DNA of 13,080 nucleotides from Methanosarcinales archaeon (GTDB lineage Archaea > Halobacteriota > Methanosarcinia > Methanosarcinales > Methanosarcinaceae). This document shows positions 1 through 7,096 of the stretch, in pieces. The translations under genes and the position numbers were made by a program. Where the stretch lies: contig JAAXQB010000067.1 of NCBI GenBank assembly GCA_012329085.1, positions 1-13,080 of the forward strand. The letters run 5' to 3'. Position 1 is the first letter of the stretch. Each line of letters starts with the position of its first letter. The notes under the pieces were generated by a model, which made no database searches, was not told the origin of the DNA, and saw only the letters and a program-made list of their open reading frames with translations.

Positions 1-914
1 AACACGGCATTGCATTCTGGGCAAAATGTATTTTCATATGGATGATTTGGTACATTTCCAACATATACAAACTGCAATCCTTTGTTTATTGCAATTTCAT
101 GTGCTTTTTCAAGAGTTTTAATGGGTGTTGGCATCACAGTCTTCATTTCATAGCATGGATAAAATCTCGTAAAATGTAATGGTGTATTTAATCCAATATT
201 ATTATAAACCCATTCTGAAAGCATTTCAATCTCATAATCAGAATCGTTGTGTGTTGGGATAATCAAATAAACAATCTCAATATGCATTCCAAGTTCTTTT
301 GCAAGCTTAGTAGATTCCAAAACAGGACTAAGTTTTGCACTTGCAATTTTTTTATAGAACTTTTCACTAAATGCCTTAATATCAACTCTAAAAACATCTA
401 AATAAGGTGCAATATCTTTAAGTGCATCAAGAGTCATATATCCATTTGTGACATATATGGTTGCAAGCCCATTTTTTTTTGCAAGTTTTGCACAATCTTT
501 AGTAAATTCATGCCATATTGTAGGCTCGTTATATGTAAATGAAATACTTTTTGAATTGCTTTTTAAAGCATTTTTTATTATGTTTTCAGGTGTTTCTGTG
601 TAATAATGATTGATAGATTCAATTTGTGAAATTGTAAAGTTTTGACAATGTTTGCATCTAAAATTGCACCCTATTGTTCCTATTGAATATGAAAGCGAAC
701 CTGGATAAAAGTGAAAAATAGGTTTTTTTTCAATTTTATCTACTGATTTACAAGATACAATGTTATATATTAAAGTATATAAAATTCCATTTTTATTTTC
801 ACGAACTTTACAAAATCCTTTTTTTCCATTATTTATGATGCATGTGTGATTGCATAAATTGCATTGTACTTTTTTATTTTTAAGTTTATTATAAATTAAA
901 GCTTCTTTTAGCAA
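1..914 (-). CDS. amrS: AmmeMemoRadiSam system radical SAM enzyme, 3' end outside window
   Basis: Radical-SAM enzyme of the AmmeMemoRadiSam (AMMECR1/MEMO1/radical SAM) group, formerly annotated as a pyruvate formate-lyase activating enzyme homologue; the physiological substrate of this group is not firmly known to me. About 304 residues are visible. Near the N-terminus a cysteine pattern CNLCNHTC followed by GFCKVREN is the family's leading motif. The [4Fe-4S]-binding CxxxCxxC motif lies at residues 83-90 within GCNFRCKHCQNF. The last visible part reads YVGNVPNHPYENTFCPEC, the family's C-terminal GNVPxHxYENTxCPxC signature, so only a short tail (some 30 residues by family length) is missing off the left edge. 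I start at TTG (914-912) because an AAGAGGA ribosome-binding site lies 6 nt upstream and the homology begins at once (KEALIYNKL). Neither partner gene (AMMECR1, MEMO1) is in the window. Identity is confident; start less so. Confidence 0.93.
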   Translation of the reverse strand, partial: MLKEALIYNKLKNKKVQCNLCNHTCIINNGKKGFCKVRENKNGILYTLIYNIVSCKSVDKIEKKPIFHFYPGSLSYSIGTIGCNFRCKHCQNFTISQIESINHYYTETPENIIKNALKSNSKSISFTYNEPTIWHEFTKDCAKLAKKNGLATIYVTNGYMTLDALKDIAPYLDVFRVDIKAFSEKFYKKIASAKLSPVLESTKLAKELGMHIEIVYLIIPTHNDSDYEIEMLSEWVYNNIGLNTPLHFTRFYPCYEMKTVMPTPIKTLEKAHEIAINKGLQFVYVGNVPNHPYENTFCPECNAV

Positions 915-927
915 TACAAATCCTCTT
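915..927 (-). promoter_or_regulatory. Ribosome-binding site that supports the TTG start of amrS
   Basis: Read on the minus strand, AAGAGGA (927-921) precedes TTG by TTTGTA, a normal spacing. No ATG or GTG start fits the N-terminal homology better. A TATA-like run (TATAAAAAAATAAA, 949-936) is close enough that it would place the transcript start inside or past this site, so the promoter may instead be the TATATAAT in the palindrome at 998-991. Confidence 0.6.
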
Positions 928-949
928 TTGAAGAGTTTATTTTTTTATA

Positions 950-1022
950 GCTTGTTCAGAATGAACAAGCGTTAGTATATAATTTGTAAAATTATATACT
1001 CAAAGAATTTTTTAATTTCTCG
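950..1022. repeat. Composite hairpin repeat, modules A-B-C
   Basis: Most complete copy of the dispersed family. Module A: arms GCTTGTTCA (950-958) and TGAACAAGC (962-970), perfect 9 bp around a GAA loop. Module B: AGTATATAATTT (974-985) and AAATTATATACT (989-1000), perfect 12 bp around GTA. Module C: a weaker AAGAATT...AATTTCT inverted repeat ending in TCTCG at 1022. It lies directly upstream of amrS, and module B carries a TATATAAT on the minus strand that could serve as its promoter. Confidence 0.8.
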
Positions 1023-1028
1023 TATTTT

Positions 1029-1103
1029 TATATAATTTGTAAAGTTATATATTTAACACTCAAACTTTTCAGAATGAGTTAAAGAAATTTTTTTAATTTC
1101 TTG
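1029..1103. repeat. Composite hairpin repeat, modules B-A'-C
   Basis: Second copy in the same spacer. Module B is TATATAATTT...AAGTTATATA (1029-1051, one mismatched pair). A degenerate module A remnant (CTTTTCAGAATGAG) follows around 1062-1080. Module C is AAGAAATT (1082-1089) / AATTTCTT (1095-1102). The same B-A'-C order and nearly the same wording recur at 10904-10979 upstream of dnaK. Confidence 0.7.
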
Positions 1104-1596
1104 TGGCATGTACATTATAACTTTTTGTTTCACATTAATTATATATTCTACTTAATCATATATTTAACTGATGTGCATGGATATTTGCGACATAGAACTA
1201 TATTTTTTTCTCGTGTGGGGCATAATTTCTATTTTTTGAAGTAGAAAATTTATCTTTCTTACTATAATAACAATGATGATAATTGTAAAGTATATACTTT
1301 ATTTTGATGGTGCCACCATAACCTAAAATGTAATATTTAAATTTCTATTTATGATAATTGATAAAAATTTTTGTTTTTATGTTGAAAATTATGTTAAAAA
1401 TAAAATTTTTAAATGTTTAAGTATTATATATCAAGTTTTAGAAATGTATAGTTAATTAAAAATCAACATTTGGTCAATTGTGTGAGTCCGTTCGGCGTAA
1501 AAAGTATAAAATCGCTATATTTTAAAATTGTGTCATTTAAGCATTGCTTATATAAAAGCATCATCTTTTATTTAAAATACAAATTATAAAATTTGT
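1104..1596. other. Non-coding AT-rich spacer upstream of mcm
   Basis: I see no convincing gene. It holds a 13-nt perfect palindrome ATGGTG-C-CACCAT (1307-1319), and a less AT-biased patch GTGAGTCCGTTCGGCG (about 1483-1498) that stands out and may belong to a leader or a small RNA. Very short frames exist on both strands but have no ribosome-binding site or recognisable product. Confidence 0.5.
1548..1558 (+). promoter_or_regulatory. Candidate TATA box for mcm
   Basis: TTATATAAAAG is a good archaeal TATA-box match, inside the small inverted repeat GCTT...AAGC. Transcription starting about 25 nt downstream would give a leader of roughly 100 nt before the chosen ATG at 1678. TTTAAATTG/TTTAAAATC at 1632-1648 is a second, closer candidate. 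Neither can be confirmed without transcript ends. Confidence 0.35.
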
Positions 1597-1677
1597 TTGA
1601 TTTGTGAACTAATATCCAAAGTTGTAAAAAGATTTAAATTGTTTAAAATCGTTAAAATGATTGGAAAAGAGAAATTA

Positions 1678-3801
1678 ATGAATACGGAAAATAAAAATAA
1701 CAAATCAAAAAATACTTCAACATTTTCTAGTGATAAATGGAAAACTTTTTTTAAACGATATTATATGGACAACATCCTAATTCTTTCAAATGAATATCCA
1801 GATAAGAATAGTTTAACTGTTAGTTTCCATGATCTTGAAATGTTTGATCGAAGACTTTCAGAAGAATTACTTGAAAATCCATTTGAAATGATTCCACTTG
1901 CAAATAGTGCAATAGCTGATATAGATCTCCCAATTGAAAAAACCCTTGAGTCTGTCACTGTCCGATTTATAGACATTCCTTATAAAGTATTAAATAGAGA
2001 TCTTAGAAGTAAACATTTAATGAAGTTTATTTCAATTGAGGGAATGATACGAAAAGCAACAGAAGTGCGTCCAAAGATTACAAATGCCGCTTTTTATTGT
2101 TTGCGATGTGAACATATTACATATGTACTACAAACCGGACAAAAATTTATAGATCCGCTCGAATGTGAAAATGATAGTTGCGGTAGAAAAGGACCTTTTA
2201 AAATATTAATTTCCAAATCAACATTCGTTGATGCACAAAAGCTTCAAATACAAGAATCCCCAGAAAGTTTGAAGGGAGGCTCGCAGCCGCAAAGTCTTGA
2301 TGCAGAAGTTGAAAACGATCTTGCAGGAATTGTAAAACCAGGAGACCGCGTTATTATAAATGGAATATTAAATTCACATCAGCGAACCTTAAGAGATGGA
2401 AAATCTCCATTTTATGACCTTATACTTAATGCAAACTCTTTAATATATCTTGAAAAAGAGTTTGATGAGCTTGAGATTACACCAGAAGACGAACAAGAAA
2501 TATTAAATTTAAGCAATAACAAACAAGTATATGAAAAAATTGTAAGGTCGATAGCACCCTCAATTTATGGATATACTGAAATTAAAGAAGCACTTGCATT
2601 GCAATTATTTTCTGGAGTGCCCAAGTTCCTTCCTGATGGGACTCGAATAAGAGGGGACATCCATATTTTACTTATGGGGGATCCAGGTGTGGCAAAGAGT
2701 CAGTTACTTAGATATATTGTAAAACTTGCCCCAAGGGGTGTATATGCATCAGGAAGAAGTGCATCATCAGCTGGACTTACGGCGGCTGCTGTAAAAGATG
2801 ACCTTGGAGATGGGCGATGGACAATTGAAGCTGGAGCACTTGTAATGGCAGATATGGGTGTTGCGGCAGTTGATGAACTTGATAAAATGCGTGCAGAAGA
2901 TAAAAGTTCATTACATGAGGCAATGGAGCAGCAAACTATATCAGTTGCAAAAGCTGGAATTCTTGCAACGCTAAAATCAAGATGTGCACTCCTTGCTGCT
3001 GCAAATCCAAAATATGGACGATTTGATAGACATGAAATGATTTCTGGACAAATTAATGTACCTCCTGCACTTCTTTCTCGGTTTGATTTGCTATTCATTC
3101 TACAAGATGTTCCAAATAATGCCGTAGATGCAAGAATTGCAAATCATATTGTTTCGGCTCATTATGCAGGAGAACTATCAGAACACAAATCGCATATACC
3201 AAGTTCAAATATATCACAAGAACAAATTGATTCACAAATGGAATTGATTGTACCTGAAATCGATCCAGAACTTATGCGAAAATATATTGCATACGCAAGA
3301 AAAAATATATATCCAATTATGGAAGAAGATGCAAGAAAACATCTTGTTAATTTTTATAGGGAGTTACGATCAATGGGTGAAGGTACAGACGCACCAGTCC
3401 CTGTAACTGCACGACAATTAGAAGCTCTTGTAAGAATTTCAGAAGCAAGTTCTAGAACTCGCCTAAGTAATGTTGTAACAATGGATGATGCAAAACGCAC
3501 GACTGCGATGGTGCATTCTTGTTTAAAAAGTGTTGGTGCAGATCCTGTTACTGGTATATTTGACGCAGATCGGCTTGCATCTGGAACAACTAAAAGTCAA
3601 AGAGATAAAATAAAAATTATAAAAGAAATAATTAAAAATCTTGTAAAAATTAGTCCAGTCGGCAAGGCATTGCTTGAAGATGTTTATGTTGATGCAGAAA
3701 GTAAAGATATCGATAAAGCGCATGCTGAAGAATTAATTATTAAAATGTCTCGTTCAGGCGATATACTTAAACCAGATAACAACCACATAAAATTAACTTA
3801 A
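1678..3801 (+). CDS. mcm: Replicative DNA helicase MCM
   Basis: Hexameric ATP-driven 3'-5' helicase that unwinds DNA at the archaeal replication fork. From the chosen start it has 707 residues. In order: an N-terminal domain beginning at DKWKTFFKRYY; a zinc finger with Cys141, Cys144, Cys163 and Cys168; a hairpin-bearing OB region; Walker A GDPGVAKS (334-341); Walker B VDELD with D399-E400; sensor-1 Asn443 in AANPKYG; arginine finger Arg468 in SRFD; and a C-terminal winged-helix-like segment. All catalytic residues are present and there is no intein. The frame is open upstream to a TTG at 1597, but the added 27 residues have no family counterpart and no ribosome-binding site, so the ATG at 1678 (or 1657) fits better. 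The sequence is of Methanosarcina type. Two coiled-coil genes follow on the same strand after a 138-bp repeat-bearing gap. Confidence 0.96.
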   Translation: MNTENKNNKSKNTSTFSSDKWKTFFKRYYMDNILILSNEYPDKNSLTVSFHDLEMFDRRLSEELLENPFEMIPLANSAIADIDLPIEKTLESVTVRFIDIPYKVLNRDLRSKHLMKFISIEGMIRKATEVRPKITNAAFYCLRCEHITYVLQTGQKFIDPLECENDSCGRKGPFKILISKSTFVDAQKLQIQESPESLKGGSQPQSLDAEVENDLAGIVKPGDRVIINGILNSHQRTLRDGKSPFYDLILNANSLIYLEKEFDELEITPEDEQEILNLSNNKQVYEKIVRSIAPSIYGYTEIKEALALQLFSGVPKFLPDGTRIRGDIHILLMGDPGVAKSQLLRYIVKLAPRGVYASGRSASSAGLTAAAVKDDLGDGRWTIEAGALVMADMGVAAVDELDKMRAEDKSSLHEAMEQQTISVAKAGILATLKSRCALLAAANPKYGRFDRHEMISGQINVPPALLSRFDLLFILQDVPNNAVDARIANHIVSAHYAGELSEHKSHIPSSNISQEQIDSQMELIVPEIDPELMRKYIAYARKNIYPIMEEDARKHLVNFYRELRSMGEGTDAPVPVTARQLEALVRISEASSRTRLSNVVTMDDAKRTTAMVHSCLKSVGADPVTGIFDADRLASGTTKSQRDKIKIIKEIIKNLVKISPVGKALLEDVYVDAESKDIDKAHAEELIIKMSRSGDILKPDNNHIKLT

Positions 3802-3824
3802 TAAAATTCAAGAACTTTTAGACA

Positions 3825-3893
3825 GCTCATTCGGAACGAATGAGCGTATAAGAAAATCTTTGATTTTCGACAGCTCATTCGGAACGAATGAGC
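3825..3893. repeat. Pair of identical module A hairpins flanking a third small hairpin
   Basis: Arms GCTCATTCG / CGAATGAGC with loop GAA occur at 3825-3845 and again, identical, at 3873-3893, each preceded by GACA and followed by GT. Between them GAAAATC (3852-3858) pairs with GATTTTC (3862-3868) across TTT. It lies just past the mcm stop and may fold in the mcm 3' end, but there is no U-tract to call it a simple terminator. Confidence 0.85.
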
Positions 3894-3906
3894 GTTTGCT
3901 AATAAA

Positions 3907-3936
3907 TATATAATATAATATATTATTACATGGTGG
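3907..3936 (+). promoter_or_regulatory. TATA-like box and ribosome-binding site of the coiled-coil gene pair
   Basis: TATATAAT (3907-3914) is a possible TATA box. GGTGG (3932-3936) is a ribosome-binding site 3 nt before the ATG at 3940. The two are so close that a start 25 nt past the TATA box would fall at or beyond the GGTGG, so transcription may come from further upstream, including read-through from mcm. Confidence 0.4.
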
Positions 3937-3939
3937 AAA

Positions 3940-4725
3940 ATGAATATTGATAACTCAAATGAACTTAAAGTAAATGATTTGAATGAAAACATTCAATCAA
4001 GCTCTCTTAAAAAAAGTGATGCAAATATATCTATAAACAAGAATGATTTAAAGGATAGTGCAAAAAATACAAATATGATTAAAATAAATCCTTTAAACAC
4101 TCATGAATTAATCAAAGGCATAATTTCCAAACATAAACGATTACTTGATGAGTATGAAGTAGAATTTTCAGTACTTGATGAAAAAGTGCAATCAATAAAT
4201 ATTGATATAAATTCTGCAAATAAAAATAAAGAAGAAACAATTAATCGGATGGAGGTTTTAAAAGAAAAGCCACTTCAATTTTACCATCAAATTTTAAATT
4301 TACTTGGCGATTTATCTGAATTTAAAGAAATTGATAATAAATTATTGCATTCAATAAATGATAAAATTGTAAAACTTACAAAACCTAAACAATTATTAAA
4401 GATGGATGAAACTAAACAATGCATAGAAGAGATTAAATCTCTTATATCTGAATTGACTGTTAAAGCACAAGGTTCTGAAATAATAATATCAACAATACTT
4501 GCACGACTTGAATCTGCATTAGAGGCAAGTGGTGAACTTGCATCCATACGCGGAAATGATGAAAAATTTAATAACGATTCTAAAAAATTTACAGCAGAAT
4601 TAAAAGGAATTACTTCAAGGCATGGATGGCTTAAAAATAGAATAGACAGTCATAAAAAAGCATCTAAGCATTGGAATTTAAAATTAACTGAACTTGAAAC
4701 TATGAGTAATGGTGAGCACACATGA
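3940..4725 (+). CDS. Coiled-coil protein of unknown function, partner of COG1340 gene
   Basis: I do not recognise a named family. The 261-residue product has no signal peptide or membrane segment. Residues 1 to about 50 are low-complexity, rich in Asn, Ser, Lys and Asp. From about residue 55 (HELIKGIISKHKRLLDEYEVEF) to the end the sequence is charged and helical with heptad-like hydrophobic spacing, typical of a long coiled coil. A Pro-containing break lies near residues 108-112 and 148-152. GGTGG three bases before the ATG supports the start. The next gene starts inside the stop codon (ATGA), which implies translational coupling and probably a complex or shared process with the COG1340 protein. 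Its place behind mcm is suggestive of a chromosome-related role, but that is inference only. Confidence 0.85.
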   Translation: MNIDNSNELKVNDLNENIQSSSLKKSDANISINKNDLKDSAKNTNMIKINPLNTHELIKGIISKHKRLLDEYEVEFSVLDEKVQSINIDINSANKNKEETINRMEVLKEKPLQFYHQILNLLGDLSEFKEIDNKLLHSINDKIVKLTKPKQLLKMDETKQCIEEIKSLISELTVKAQGSEIIISTILARLESALEASGELASIRGNDEKFNNDSKKFTAELKGITSRHGWLKNRIDSHKKASKHWNLKLTELETMSNGEHT

Positions 4726-5639
4726 ATGATATTGTGATAGGAAACGAAAGAGATTTGAAAAATAAAATAAATGAATGTAGGACTGAAATTGAAAAAAACG
4801 ATCGCATTTTAAGATCAATATTCAATGAGCTAAAATTACATCGTACTGATTTGGAAGATGCCATTCAGAAAAGAGATGAATTAAATGCTAAGGTAAAAGA
4901 ACAAGTTGCAAAAGCACGCACTTTTAAAATAAATAGAGATGTTGCAAATAAAGAAATAGCAGAACTTAAAAAATTAAAAAACAGTTCCCAAGAAAAAATA
5001 AAATCTATAAAAGACAACATATCTCACTTAAAATCAAAACGAGACGATTTTAATAAAATTTCAAAAGGAAATCTTGAATTTTTATCAAAAGTATATGCAG
5101 ATGAACTTGATAAAATCTTAAATGCAGATATTCCATTGGAACATGAAATTAGTATTTTTAAAAGACTATCTGAATTTAAAAATCGTATAAATGCGGCACA
5201 AATGGCAGACGAAGTTCATAAAAGCATAATGGATATTTATAAAAATTTAAAAGGCGTAGTGGTGACAGAACAAGATTTACATAAAAAAATAAAATCGCTT
5301 GCAAGTGAATCTCAGAAAAATCACCTTGAAATGCTTGAAATATATTCAAAAATCGATGTTATAAGAAAAGAAGCAGACGAACATCATTTAATAATAACAA
5401 GTAAAAGAGCAATTACAACTCCATTGAGAAATAAAATTGATCCATTGAAAGCAAAAATTGCAAGTTTGCGAGATACACTTGATATTCATCTTGATAAATT
5501 AAATGGCATATCTATTGTAAAAGATGAAAAAAGAATTGAAGATAAGCATATGGTTGCAAAAGAGAGATATGAACAGACTGGTAAGATGAGTCTTGAAGAT
5601 TTGAAACTTTTAATGGAAAAGGGAGACCTTAAATTTTAA
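4722..5639 (+). CDS. Archaeal coiled-coil protein, COG1340 type
   Basis: 305-residue all-helical protein matching by pattern the widespread archaeal coiled-coil family COG1340, often mislabelled phosphoserine phosphatase. It has no haloacid dehalogenase motif, so that label would be wrong here. Helical stretches cover residues 8-100 (EIEKNDRILRSIFNELKLHR onward), and 110-300 including the family-like segments EHEISIFKRLSEFKNRI and TPLRNKIDPLKAKIASLRD. There are no cysteines or membrane segments. The start ATG overlaps the stop of the upstream gene by 4 nt (ATGA), with GGTGA about 7 nt before it. A second ATG four bases later is out of frame. The molecular function of the family is not known to me; cytoplasmic, possibly architectural. 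Confidence 0.85.
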   Translation: MNDIVIGNERDLKNKINECRTEIEKNDRILRSIFNELKLHRTDLEDAIQKRDELNAKVKEQVAKARTFKINRDVANKEIAELKKLKNSSQEKIKSIKDNISHLKSKRDDFNKISKGNLEFLSKVYADELDKILNADIPLEHEISIFKRLSEFKNRINAAQMADEVHKSIMDIYKNLKGVVVTEQDLHKKIKSLASESQKNHLEMLEIYSKIDVIRKEADEHHLIITSKRAITTPLRNKIDPLKAKIASLRDTLDIHLDKLNGISIVKDEKRIEDKHMVAKERYEQTGKMSLEDLKLLMEKGDLKF

Positions 5640-5642
5640 TTT

Positions 5643-5669
5643 GGAAGGGGTATTTTGAATTTTTTATAG
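5643..5669 (+). other. Orphan ribosome-binding site and start, ends after four codons
   Basis: GGAAGGGG (5643-5650) is followed 4 nt later by TTG (5655-5657), then AAT TTT TTA TAG, i.e. MNFL and stop right at the left end of the interrupted palindromic repeat. A strong initiation site in front of a four-codon frame is odd. The downstream PLD-type gene lacks its first 30 or so residues and any start, so this may be its severed original start (family members often begin with Met-x-Phe-Leu, from memory). Confidence 0.4.
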
Positions 5670-5870
5670 CATATAGAGACTGTCCAATAATTAATTTATA
5701 TTATACATTTAAGTTATATTTTATCCTAATTGGGTAATTATTAATTACAATTTTATAAATATTGTCCCAAATGCGATAAATATTAATTGATTTGTACACG
5801 GGATTTCAATTGTTAGACAGCCTCTATAATTTGTAAAAGTATATGCTGAGAAAAATTTCCTTTTTTCTCG
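5669..5870. repeat. B-C palindromic repeat, split by a MITE-like insertion
   Basis: Left part GCATATA (5669-5675), right part ATTTGTAAAAGTATATGC (5829-5846). Joined without the insert they form an intact module B with arms GCATATA/TATATGC, closely matching the copy at 12074-12098. Module C follows: GAGAAAAA (5848-5855) / TTTTTCTC (5862-5869), then G. Confidence 0.75.
5672..5828. mobile_element. MITE-like element, 149 bp, with TATA target-site duplication
   Basis: Terminal inverted repeats: left GAGACTGTCCAATAATT (from 5676) and right, read inward on the other strand, GAGGCTGTCTAACAATT (from 5824), 14 of 17 identical. Both ends are flanked by TATA (5672-5675 and 5825-5828). Removing the element and one TATA restores a palindromic repeat known from elsewhere in the window, which is the expected empty site. 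The interior is AT-rich and codes for nothing, so a transposase would have to act in trans. I cannot assign the IS family by eye. The TATA flank is itself palindromic, so it could partly belong to the terminal repeat. Confidence 0.72.
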
Positions 5871-5886
5871 GAAATATTTATATATT

Positions 5887-6111
5887 ATTTTAGTTTTTAT
5901 AAGTCCTTATATAAAATTTAATCTGAGAATTAAACAACTTTTAGATGAAAGAAACAGTTTTAAATTTAATACAACTCTCATTTATGGTAAAACAGATTTA
6001 CAAACAGAAGAAAGCGATTGGTTAAAATCAAAAGAGTTTATTAAAGTCAAATTTTGTGAAAATTTACATGCAAAATGTTATATAAATGAAAAAGAAGCAA
6101 TAATTACTCCA
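5887..6111 (+). pseudogene. 5' remnant of the PLD nuclease gene, start lost
   Basis: This is the in-frame upstream continuation of the next CDS. The frame is open from 5830 but has no ATG, GTG or TTG before 6112. From about 5890 it reads like the PLD-type nuclease family: LVFISPYIK, then LIYGKTDLQTEESDWLKS, then the HKD-type motif LHAKCYINE at 6064-6090 and ITPMNL running into the next CDS. The roughly 30 residues that normally precede (L)ISPYIK are missing. Their place is taken by repeat module C and AT-rich DNA. Either the gene is dead, or it uses a rare start (ATT, CTG), or translation begins at 6112 without the catalytic motif. Confidence 0.7.
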
Positions 6112-6963
6112 ATGAATCTATATGATTTTTCTCAACAAAATAATAATGAAATGGGGATTTATGTAAATAAAAATGACAGCTCTGAATTATATAATGATAT
6201 TGAAAAAGAAGTTGATAGATTAATTCGAATTAGTGAATTGATTTCAGATTCTATTGAAAAAGTAAAATTTGAAAAAAACATCATTGATATAGATGGTGGT
6301 TTAACTCATAAAAAATTAAAAAATGATGATGATGATCGTGATAAAGCTGATACAGATTTATTTGGAAAATTAAAATCTTTAAGAAGTCAAATTGCACATA
6401 AAAAAAATGTTCCTGCATATTATATATTTAATGATTCTTCTTTAATCGAAATGACTTTACATTTGCCAAAAAATAAAAAAGAATTTTTAAAAATTAATGG
6501 TGTTGGACAACAGAAACTAAATGAATTTGGAGATTTATTTTTAGATTTGATAGCTAAAGAAAAATCATTTAATAAAAAACCATATAAAAAAGATTCGTGC
6601 TATTCAAAGCCATATAATCCAACTACTAAAATTAAAAAAAACAACTCCAATATATACGATAATGCATCTTATAAAAAAAGAACAAGTAATACAAAGATTA
6701 AACAAAGAAATAAAGCTAATGGTGGATGTTTTATAGCAACAGCTGCATATGGAACTCCTTTTGCAGAGGAAATAAATATTTTAAGATTTTGGCGTGATAC
6801 ATTTCTACTAAAATATTATTTGGGCAACTTATTTGTTAAATTTTATTATAAAACAAGTCCATCAATAGCAAATTTTATTAGAGATAAAGATTGGATGAAA
6901 AATATAGTAAAGTTTTTTTTAAATCCATTTATTAAATTATTAAATAAATACTATAAAAATTAA
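6112..6963 (+). CDS. PLD nuclease-like / HRDC / CFI-box protein, 5'-truncated
   Basis: The first usable ATG lies inside a phospholipase-D-type nuclease domain, just after its HxK motif, so the 283 residues written here are the remainder of a larger protein. Residues 1-40 finish the PLD domain (MNLYDFSQQNNNEMGIYV). Residues about 82-150 form an HRDC domain (LFGKLKSLRSQIAHKK, VPAYYIF, then LKINGVGQQKLNEFG), the nucleic-acid-binding module known from RecQ and RNase D. A basic Lys/Asn-rich linker follows. From residue 203 GGCFIATAAYGTPFAEE is the CFI-box motif, followed by the amphipathic C-terminal segment usual for that domain, ending at residue 283. The architecture suggests a DNA-acting, possibly DNA-repair or defence protein. 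Without the H-K residues the ATG-initiated product should lack nuclease activity. Convergent with dnaJ. Confidence 0.75.
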   Translation: MNLYDFSQQNNNEMGIYVNKNDSSELYNDIEKEVDRLIRISELISDSIEKVKFEKNIIDIDGGLTHKKLKNDDDDRDKADTDLFGKLKSLRSQIAHKKNVPAYYIFNDSSLIEMTLHLPKNKKEFLKINGVGQQKLNEFGDLFLDLIAKEKSFNKKPYKKDSCYSKPYNPTTKIKKNNSNIYDNASYKKRTSNTKIKQRNKANGGCFIATAAYGTPFAEEINILRFWRDTFLLKYYLGNLFVKFYYKTSPSIANFIRDKDWMKNIVKFFLNPFIKLLNKYYKN

Positions 6964-6999
6964 ATGTATATATTTATTTTCAAAAAATCAACTGCAAAA

Positions 7000-7047
7000 C
7001 GAGAAACTGAAAATTTCTCTCAGTACATAATTTTATAAGTTATATAC
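7000..7047. repeat. B-C hairpin repeat in reverse orientation
   Basis: Read on the minus strand, module B (GTATATAACTT...AATTATGTAC, 7047-7023) is followed by module C (GAGAAA 7019-7014 / TTTCTC 7006-7001, then G). Orientation is opposite to the copies at 5829-5870, 8263-8308 and 12074-12120. It lies between the convergent PLD-type gene and dnaJ. Confidence 0.65.
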
Positions 7048-7048
7048 T

Positions 7049-7086
7049 ATAAAAAATAGTTCTAACTTTTACAAAAAAAGTTAGAA
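7049..7086 (-). terminator. Hairpin terminator after dnaJ, possibly bidirectional
   Basis: TTCTAACTTTT (7060-7070) pairs perfectly with AAAAGTTAGAA (7076-7086) around ACAAA. On the minus strand the stem is followed by CTATTTTTT, a U-rich tail, 10 nt past the dnaJ stop codon. It also lies about 100 bp after the plus-strand PLD-type gene and could end both transcripts. Confidence 0.6.
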
Positions 7087-7096
7087 AAATACAAAA

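Noticed and set aside
1168..1224. Minus-strand mini-frame starting MPHTRKKYSS, reminiscent of transposase starts
   Set aside because: Only about 19 codons with no ribosome-binding site and no continuing homology in any frame.
1597..1677. N-terminal extension of MCM from the TTG at 1597
   Set aside because: The extra 27 residues have no match to the family N-terminus, no ribosome-binding site precedes the TTG, and ATG 1678 lies the usual distance before the conserved DKWKTFF segment.
2700..3098. 132-codon open frame antisense to mcm
   Set aside because: It lies wholly over the conserved ATPase region of mcm, has no recognisable product, and is explained by the codon use of the real gene.
3825..3893. 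Repeated units as a CRISPR array
   Set aside because: Only two copies here and three at 8374-8445, with differing spacing, no unique spacers of constant length and no cas genes. These are dispersed hairpins.
4722..5639. Phosphoserine phosphatase label for the COG1340 protein
   Set aside because: No DxDx haloacid dehalogenase motif or Rossmann-like sequence; the protein is coiled coil throughout.
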